Of a stretch of DNA of 64,000 bases, positions 58,988 through 64,000 are shown piece by piece. The notes under the pieces are model-generated. The model was given only the letters and a program-made list of their open reading frames with translations, was not told the DNA's origin and ran no database searches. The stretch's first letter is position 1, and the number at the start of each line of letters is the position of its first letter. The translations under genes and the position numbers were made by a program. Origin of the DNA: Cristatella mucedo (Eukaryota; Bryozoa; Phylactolaemata; Cristatellidae); contig WPIO01000002.1 in the NCBI GenBank assembly GCA_009760855.2, positions 15,047,001-15,111,000 on the forward strand, given 5' to 3'.

Positions 58988-61900
58988 CAGAGAGACAGAA
59001 ACAGAGAGACAGAAACAGAGAGACAGAGACAGAGAGAGGGGGAGAGACAGAGAGAGGGGGAGAGACAGAGAGAGGGGGAGAGACGACAGAGAGACAGGGA
59101 GACAGACAGACTACTGAGACAGACGATTTAAATTTGGATAGTGGCGATATTAATGAAATGGACAATGTTGAAGGGTGTAATGACTTGGAAGTGATAAGCA
59201 ATGATACATTAGAAGGTGACGTCGATTACCCCGGTCTGCTCATAAAATCACGTCAATGGATAAGCAGAGAGACGAACGGAAGACGAACAGACAGAGAGAT
59301 GGAGGATGGAGTGAGAGGAGCAAAGGAAGAAAAGGCAAAAAGGCTGAAGCTGCGATGCAGCTCCCTGATCCAATATGATTGGCTGGCTCGGGAAGTTTAG
59401 GTTCAGTTCTCCTCAAAAAGTGCATCTACTTTATACAAAATCTTTGGCTACACCCTGGTCAGTCTGTCTCGTAAGCACTCACCCACACAAAGCAAGAGAG
59501 ACGTGTGTACAGGTGCCCGTGCGAGCATGCATTCGTGCATATGTTCACACGAAGAGCCAGGTTAAAATGATTAATGTTCTGAAGGGAGGATTGGGATTAT
59601 AATCGACTTGCAGCACTACCCCAGATTAACTGTTATACTCATGTATACCCACTATACTCATGTATACCCATTAATCTTGTTTCTAACAGCAATTATAATC
59701 CTCACTTCCCCTCACTGTTAATAACAAAATTGGTTGACTGCAGAAAGCTTACGAGCAAAGAGGACAAATAACCAAAACCTAATACTATTTTACTATTGTC
59801 TTGTTCTAGGAGCAGTATTTTATAGACCAAAGTCAGCAACCAAAGAAGAACACGGTAGGGCGAAAAAAAGAGAGGATAACTGGTGAGATCTGGTAAACAT
59901 ACTTTAAAGCTATCGATCTGTCACTGCCTGCCTCTGTAGCACACTTGAATGCTTCACAGGGAACATCGCGTACAGCGCAGCACTAATGCCAAGCTCCAGT
60001 TCGGCAGAGAAAGGCATCAGGTTTTACCTTAACCCGTTCTTGAAATGACAAGACAAATGGAAGCTCCTGAAGGATGACAAGCGACCGTAGGTCAGACAAT
60101 GATGACTGTGATCCAATCCCTACAATTCAGCATAAGTAGCAGGGACGATGGGTGGCTGTACAGGAAAGTATGTCAAGCGAGTACTGCCCCAATGAAGCAA
60201 ATTTCCAGATCTATTAAAATTTGTAGACAAATACATGTAGCACTTAACAATTTTTGGCTAATAAACATCCCATATTCCCTTAATATGTCACAGACTATCC
60301 AACGACTAAGATGATACCGAGCTTAGTGTGATAGCTATGCACTAAGAAAGAGGACAATGCGCAATTTGGCACTTCTCATTGTATATATATTATAGAATTA
60401 CGTATACATACATGAATACACACTCGGCCGCAAAGGCCAGGAGCAGCCTGATTGATGCATACCTACGCTAGGGAATCAGGTTGCCAGCTACAGCTTTTGC
60501 TGGGGAATAGGGATAGCTTCGAGCCACGGACATGTGCACCCCCTATATACCATAAAGGTCAGCCAACTGGTGGAATCCAGAAATTTAACAAGGATTGGCC
60601 TTTAAAAACGATGGCCAACATACACTCTGGATTATGTTATTTATGATTCTTGGGTATATTGGTAAACGTAGTTAGGCCCAACTATTCGTGGACGGCTGAC
60701 CGGATGCCTCGGTGCCCTCTGAGGCTACTCAAGCATTTCGTTTACCGGGAGCCTGTGAGCATAAGCTATGCTTATTGAAGGCCTAGTTACAGAAAGCATG
60801 ATCACTGTTCATAAAATGGATAAGTCACCTACAGATTGTGTCAAAGCTCACAGTGAGGGAATCTAAACACGCGATCAAATACTATAGCAACAGAAGCAAT
60901 AGAGGCGTTCTTCCGAGGTTGGGCTAGCTTCGCCACCCTCTCCACTGGGACTAGAGACATTCAGAATCACTGGCAACACACACGCGAGCAGCGGTTTTGA
61001 AAGAATCGTACGGGAATACTACAGGGAAGCAAATGAGAAAAGATCCGAGCCGCACAGAGCTGCATCTTATCGAGCTGCCTATGAGCTGAAAAAGTTTAGA
61101 TGCAGCCCCAAAAACACTCATTTTACAGAATGTGACTGAAACCCTTTTCTGTAGGCTGACGAAAGTATGTGTACACTCTTCACTCTTCAAGAGCGATGCA
61201 AAAAAGTATTCACACATAAAAACAACACAGAATATTATCCTAATTGCTTACAGCCAACCATAAAATATGGCAAACATCACTACTAATTTGCAAGACCTTT
61301 ACGTTCCAAAAATATGGCACTTCTTCGCATAAGGTAAGCCGAACTGTGTCACGAGTGTCGCAGCCCTCTTGTTGAGACATAACCCCTAACATGAGAACGG
61401 TCCGTAATATAATTAGGAGCCATTGGCCAAATTTGACAGCCAATACCAGACAGATGTCCTCCTAAATTTTAGTAGTGCAGTACTCCAGACGCCATGACAG
61501 TAGTGTCCGGGTGTGATCGCAGCCCCCCCCCTGTTCCGCACCTTGAAATCTATGAAAATGCAAATGTGGACAGCTAAAATTTCTTTAATATATTTGCTAA
61601 CAAACTGTGAGACAGCGCCAAGTCAATATTGGAATGCCTTGACACGACATCCCCCGATTTGAATAGATTTAAAAAAGCTAAAAACCCACCTATTCCTCAC
61701 AACATGTGCAGGGTCGTCTGAATTGTCCTTTATCTGATTATGCATGCTGCAATTGTGCATGTTATCACTAGTCAATGGACATGCTTCCTTTCCAACATAA
61801 GCAAAGTGCTTAGAAAGACGTTCTTATGTCTCTTGGGGTTTTTCAACATTTTTATTAATATTAATAATTTAAAATTTAAAATTAACTTAAAATTGTTCAA

Positions 61901-64000
61901 CATTACTATTATCGCTAGAAGCCTTGACAAGTGTTGGATCATGCACACCATAAGTAAGTAAACGGCTTCTGAATGCCGGTAAATAAAACCATCCTTCAAA
62001 TCAAACCAGCTTTCAGGACAGTTCCCTCTATACACACTTGCCATACCTGGTACACATGTATGTGGCAATCACTAGTCCTAGAACTTTTGGTTTTTCTATG
62101 TTGGTATCTGAACCTGAGCTTTAGACCACTTGAGTGAAAACATTCTCTCCCTCTACGAAGTTCATAAACAACTGACTCACCTTTGCTTCAAGTAAAGATT
62201 TATCTCTTAACCGTTGCTACTCTCATAAATCCTAGCTGCTTAAACAGCCTCTTTTTGTATAGCGACAGAAGAGCCTTTACGGCTATCACCACCGCTTGCA
62301 GTGGCGATAAAGGATCGCCCACCACAGGAATCGAACCCACGACCCTCGGGATCGAGGTCATGAAAGCAGCCGCCTTATCTAGTGTGCCATCACGGCTCTC
62401 GTCTGATGTACCCTCAAATCTCCAGTTTTAAAAACTCTATAGGCAATGATCAATCCGAATTCGTCTTAACTTTAGTTTGGCAACAGAATGTGCTATAACA
62501 GAAGAATCACATCATATATGCAACTCTTGTTTCTGAACGCATAACACGCACTGAGCAGCACGCTTAAGACAACTGAGTTGACAAAGCTTTTGAAGAGGAC
62601 AATGTGAGCTAACATGACAAAACATTGTTGAAATAGACAAAGAATTAAGTTTACTGTGCCTATGTTACAATTCAAAAGGAAGGCTCGTAGCCGTAGCATG
62701 GACGGTACTACGAGATCTGGGTGCCTACATTTCACTACACCTGAACTAAACTGCTCATATGCAAAAAGAAAAGTGCTGATATGCAGTGGAAAATAGCAAA
62801 AATGTATTGATCAAATAAAAATTGAATCCGAGTAATCTGATGTGCCGAGAAGTAAAGTCAGGATTGTTTGTTTGTAACTGCAAGCCAAGGGATCTGAGTA
62901 ATCTGATGTGCCGAAAAGTAAAGTCAGGATTGTTTGTTTTTAACTGCAAGCCAAGGTAGTACTCGTGGTAACTCAAATGCAGGTCACTTTGACACCTGAC
63001 CCTATATTTGGGGGAAAGACATTTGATGATCTGAGACTGCTTCGTGTGCTGCATGAGTTTCCTGGCATCAGGATACAAAATGTATGTTTAGACTACATCT
63101 AGCATGTTGCCCTCCTTAGTATGGCATCCCGATTTAACAAAAAAATCCACTTTCAAGGTCAGTGACCCAAAGAACATAGCAAAGAAGCTACAGTATTTTG
63201 TAAATGAAATCTGTGGCCGAGTGCTTCGCTGCTGGAGTGCTAGAACAAATGTCTGTAGCCCATTAAAAATGTATGACACGAAAAGAATAAAAGCTATGAA
63301 AAAAATGGCTCATATATTACGTCCATGAGCTTAATATTCTTAACTGGTAAAAACTTTGGTGATGCGTATTTCCAATAGTTTGCAAGCACCGAGTTCAAGC
63401 GTTGTCAGAGTGACATGAGACAGGCATAGGGTGTCACTTGCTTTGTTATGTACAACTTATTTAACATATGCTATAATTCTGTATACAAGTTTGAATGAAC
63501 TTATGTTTGTGGTGTAAGATTCCACAGAGTGTGAGATATGCTTTTTTCATTTGCCAGGCAAAGGACGATATGTTAGTAATGGCTAGATATCACTTGTGTA
63601 CTTTGGGTATATATAAACGTGTACATGTGCATTCACTGTATTTAAAAACATAGTTGGCTGAACATGTACTACATACATACATGCATCCTTTATACTAAAG
63701 GGGTATGATGCTGCAAATGAAAAATATTGCTTATTACAATAACAATTCAAAAATTAATCTGGATAGTATCTGCATTCATGCTAGGCATTCAGTAGCATAA
63801 AACTAATCATCAATGCTGCTGCACATGAAAATACATGCTGCAGTGATGGCTATAACAAAATGCTCTCTTATTAACAATGAGTCCGGCATCAAAAGAATGA
63901 TTGGCTAGTGGCTTACTACTTTCAACCACTTGCACCCAGGGCACTCACCATACTCCATGTCGGCTGCTTCCTCCAGAGGCTGAGTGGAAAAAAGTGATCC
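46700..64000 (-). CDS. UBE3C: HECT-type E3 ubiquitin ligase, UBE3C-like (C-terminal part; gene runs off the window)
   Basis: Exons in transcript order are 64000-63949 (partial, tentative), 60105-60028, 58129-57991, 53650-53406, 53291-53170, 48856-48667, 48242-48086, 47440-47310 and 46867-46700. All use GT-AG, and every split codon from 60105 down to the stop rejoins correctly. The seven exons from 58129 give 383 aa covering the HECT domain. Landmarks are [13 protein letters not shown] in the N-lobe, [33 protein letters not shown], and [10 protein letters not shown] with the catalytic Cys in the C-lobe, ending GFELS. UBE3C accepts ubiquitin from an E2 on that Cys and extends chains, mostly on proteasome-bound substrates. 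Similarity to my memory of human UBE3C is high throughout and higher than to UBE3B. The N-terminal part (human protein about 1083 aa) is mostly beyond the window. Confidence 0.92.
47310..47440 (-). CDS. UBE3C: UBE3C-like exon, HECT C-lobe start
   Basis: The acceptor is GTTTTGTAG and the donor TTTAAG|GTAATC. It encodes [16 protein letters not shown], then [20 protein letters not shown]. The [16 protein letters not shown] stretch is nearly invariant in UBE3C. The intron upstream (about 650 bp) contains a SINE-2 copy in reverse orientation. Confidence 0.95.
47823..47966 (-). mobile_element. SINE-2 copy in a UBE3C-like intron
   Basis: Minus strand: CAGCGGTTAAGGTGCTCGCC, GACCAAGGTCTGACTGAGG, box B GTGGGCTCGAGTCCCG, CATATGTGAAGTGCC and TAGAGATCAAATTCACTCGG, GGCGCTATAAAATGAATT. 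Confidence 0.88.
48086..48242 (-). CDS. UBE3C: UBE3C-like exon, N-lobe to C-lobe hinge
   Basis: The acceptor is TTCTATAG and the donor CTCGG|GTAACT. It encodes [20 protein letters not shown], then [25 protein letters not shown] and NTNYS. The WL-MF-P-EL--LISG stretch is diagnostic of HECT ligases. The last base starts a Gly codon finished by the next exon, giving NYSGGYT. Confidence 0.95.
48667..48856 (-). CDS. UBE3C: UBE3C-like exon, end of HECT N-lobe
   Basis: The acceptor is ATTTGTAG and the donor GACAG|GTATAC. It encodes [19 protein letters not shown], then TVSSNILGV and [15 protein letters not shown]. The D-EELGL and YIHL-ADY-LNRQ motifs are conserved HECT features. An in-frame Met upstream of the acceptor is intronic. 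The intron before it is 4.3 kb and contains the Tc1-like relic. Confidence 0.95.
48870..50560. other. UBE3C-like intron, no feature recognised
   Basis: Open frames here lack splice sites and domains. Confidence 0.4.
50565..51650 (-). mobile_element. Tc1/mariner-like transposase relic
   Basis: On the minus strand, from 51544 down: an AT-hook-like [12 protein letters not shown] at about 51440; a region around 51112-51180 with [13 protein letters not shown]; a [12 protein letters not shown] stretch at 51050 matching the S-MVWG motif; and WKQDNDPKH at 50883-50909, holding the second catalytic Asp of the DDE triad. Several frameshifts and stops; no intact ends found. It sits in an intron of the UBE3C-like gene in the same orientation. 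Confidence 0.75.
50800..50879 (+). repeat. (GT)n microsatellite
   Basis: About 40 perfect units. On the minus strand it begins right after the transposase QDNDPKH codons as CAC-ACA repeats. Confidence 0.98.
51660..53155. other. UBE3C-like intron, no feature recognised
   Basis: Contains a short C run near 52965 and a CTTTCT stretch near 51990. Minus frame 52224-52592 is open for 122 codons without a known domain. Confidence 0.4.
53170..53291 (-). CDS. UBE3C: UBE3C-like exon, HECT N-lobe helix region
   Basis: The acceptor is TGCTTGTAG and the donor ACAA|GTAAGT. It encodes [20 protein letters not shown], then [17 protein letters not shown] and EMY, with two bases (AA) left over that join the next exon as Lys. 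The 112-bp intron separating it from the preceding exon is the shortest in this gene. It was missed as an open frame because it is short and was found by searching for the HHLASLDP motif. Confidence 0.95.
53406..53650 (-). CDS. UBE3C: UBE3C-like exon, HECT N-lobe
   Basis: The acceptor is TATGTTTAG and the donor GGTAAG|GTAGGT. It is 245 nt. Key stretches are [44 protein letters not shown] and [11 protein letters not shown]. The triple-Gly GGG-FREF motif and the GRM-GK end are conserved in UBE3C. It is the most obvious coding frame on the minus strand in the right half of the window. Confidence 0.95.
53660..55500. other. UBE3C-like intron, no feature recognised
   Basis: No repeat identified before the LINE A copy at 55510. 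Confidence 0.4.
55510..56120 (+). mobile_element. LINE A RT C-terminal fragment
   Basis: [16 protein letters not shown], then a broken YADD (stop in place of Tyr), [56 protein letters not shown], and [17 protein letters not shown]. The most intact frame, 55582-56052, is 156 codons. It ends abruptly at 56115 inside [10 protein letters not shown]. It runs antisense to the host gene. Confidence 0.85.
56125..57060. other. UBE3C-like intron, no feature recognised
   Basis: A local ATAAGATAT duplication is at 56835-56860. Confidence 0.4.
57065..57790 (-). mobile_element. LINE A 3' region with tail, host-gene orientation
   Basis: An (ATA)n run at 57070-57095, then the reversed tail (GCACCCTGAGAGAACTC, CTCTTTCTAGGCATTTTA), then the reversed C-terminal coding end with the cysteine-rich thumb module, ending at GACAGACTTGACTGTGGAGC. 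It is a 5'-truncated insertion. Confidence 0.85.
57991..58129 (-). CDS. UBE3C: UBE3C-like exon, entry to the HECT domain
   Basis: The acceptor is TTTTTCTAG and the donor AATG|GTATAT. It encodes [19 protein letters not shown], then [17 protein letters not shown] and SARN. The RR.H.YEDAF.KLS pattern is the standard opening of HECT domains of this subfamily. It leaves one base, which joins the next exon as N-E-N. Confidence 0.92.
58532..58692 (+). mobile_element. SINE-2 copy, best preserved
   Basis: GGTTTGGTCTAGCGGTTAAG (box A), CTCGCCCCGACCAAGG, GTCGTGGGCTCGAGCCCC (box B), GCATATGTGAAGCGCCTGAA, TAGAGATTAAATTCTC, TTAGGGCGCTATATAAATGA and an ATTT tail. Lies antisense in an intron of the UBE3C-like gene. 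Confidence 0.92.
58878..59105 (+). repeat. (GA)n microsatellite grading into GACA and an 18-bp minisatellite
   Basis: Perfect GA to about 58935, then GAGACA variants, then at 59025-59085 three units of ACAGAGAGAGGGGGAGAG. Confidence 0.95.
59110..60020. other. UBE3C-like intron, no gene recognised
   Basis: An acidic open frame at 59134-59400 follows the GA repeat without a recognisable domain or clear splice sites. ACTATACTCATGTATACCCA is locally duplicated near 59635-59670. Confidence 0.35.
60028..60105 (-). CDS. UBE3C: UBE3C-like exon upstream of the HECT domain
   Basis: It encodes [18 protein letters not shown], then SFQERVK, and ends in a donor AAG|GTAAAA. Human UBE3C has a very similar stretch (ELPFVVPFEERVKIF) directly before the HECT domain, and the next exon here starts with IFLDL. 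The acceptor is uncertain: CACAG before 60105 gives 26 codons in phase 0, and a second AG would start the exon at 60119. Confidence 0.8.
60125..61580. other. UBE3C-like intron, no feature recognised
   Basis: Upstream exons of the ligase could lie here, but none was recognised with confidence. Confidence 0.35.
61590..61830 (+). mobile_element. LINE A 3' end, diverged
   Basis: GAATGCCTTGACACGACATC, CCCGATTTGAATAGATTT, AAAAAAGCTAAAAACCCACC, then AAAGTGCTTAGAAAGACG and TCTCTTGGGG as the tail. Confidence 0.6.
62231..62398 (-). mobile_element. SINE-1 copy, close to consensus
   Basis: Minus strand: GAGCCGTGATGGCACACTAG, box B GTGGGTTCGATTCCTG, GGTGGTGATAGCCGTAAAGG, CTCTTCTGTCGCTATAC and the end GGCTGTTTAAGCAGCTAGG. 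About 168 bp. Confidence 0.92.
62829..62960 (-). repeat. 66-bp tandem duplication, two copies
   Basis: The unit from GAGTAATCTGATGTGCCG to CAAGCCAAGG occurs twice with only a few differences. Because 66 is a multiple of 3, the minus frame 62755-63078 stays open and shows [19 protein letters not shown] and [19 protein letters not shown]. No domain known; it may simply be an intronic duplication. Confidence 0.9.
63085..63940. other. UBE3C-like intron, no feature recognised
   Basis: AT-rich, with ACATAC repeats at about 63670-63685. Confidence 0.4.
63949..64000 (-). CDS. UBE3C: Candidate UBE3C-like upstream exon, cut by the window edge
   Basis: On the minus strand an open stretch reading LEEAADMEY ends at a strong donor (TATG|GTGAGT, boundary at 63949). 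Acidic sequence of this type fits the low-conservation middle of UBE3C, but only 52 bases are visible. The frame is chosen because it is open to the edge. It could belong to an alternative exon. Confidence 0.4.

Noticed and set aside
58767-59201. 144-codon Ser/Leu-rich frame, minus strand
   Set aside because: Product of the GA microsatellite read in reverse.
60951-61217. [13 protein letters not shown] on the minus strand resembling the VFPYEPF region of UBE3C
   Set aside because: That region lies about 400 residues upstream of the exon at 60028 in the human protein; fewer than 1000 bases are available for the missing part, and the flanking residues do not match.
1-64000. CRISPR array, prokaryotic operon, ribosomal RNA or phage genes
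   Set aside because: No direct-repeat and spacer array, no rRNA motifs and no operon-like gene packing; the window is clearly eukaryotic.

Overview
The window is a piece of an animal nuclear genome, most likely an invertebrate. It has intron-split genes with GT/AG splice sites, long repeat-filled introns, tRNA-derived SINEs, APE-type LINEs, an LTR retrotransposon, a Tc1-like relic and many microsatellites. There is no operon structure, and almost all long open frames are repeats or chance. The species cannot be named from the sequence. All gene models were read by eye from motifs, splice sites and phase agreement.

Two real protein-coding genes are supported. On the + strand, about 10.6-29.7 kb, eight exons assemble without a phase error into a seven-bladed WD40 protein of about 342 aa that most resembles WDR38. 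On the - strand, from the right edge down to 46.7 kb, is the C-terminal half of a HECT ubiquitin ligase closely resembling UBE3C. Eight internal and terminal exons join in phase, end in the catalytic Thr-Cys motif and the Gly-Phe-Glu-Leu-Ser terminus, and a ninth partial exon touches the window edge. The two genes converge tail to tail, separated by about 17 kb.

The rest is mostly mobile DNA. LINE family A (CR1/L2-like) has a 3' tail with a conserved pairing element and (ATT)n end. LINE family B has a different 3' end and a TACATTA-rich tail. SINE-1 is tRNA-derived with a conserved small hairpin. SINE-2 is tRNA-derived and its 3' tail matches LINE A, which suggests it borrows LINE A machinery. 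A gypsy-like gag-protease relic lies at 32.4-33.8 kb among LTR-like repeats (5.3-6.2 and 35.0-37.3 kb; 15.3-15.7 and 32.0-32.4 kb). A 711-bp element with terminal inverted repeats lies at 42.6-43.35 kb and a Tc1/mariner relic at 50.6-51.65 kb. A 1.1-kb CTG array interrupted by CTCA lies at 40.35-41.45 kb.

Layout: 1-10.6 kb, intergenic and repeats with two weak exon candidates; 10.6-29.8 kb, WDR38-like gene; 29.8-46.7 kb, intergenic with the gypsy relic, CTG array and inverted-repeat element; 46.7-64 kb, UBE3C-like gene with intronic repeats. No new multi-gene system was found. The most interesting signals are the SINE-2/LINE A tail sharing, the CTG array, microsatellites that grew inside dead transposon coding sequence, and the untested signal-peptide exon at 6.7 kb.
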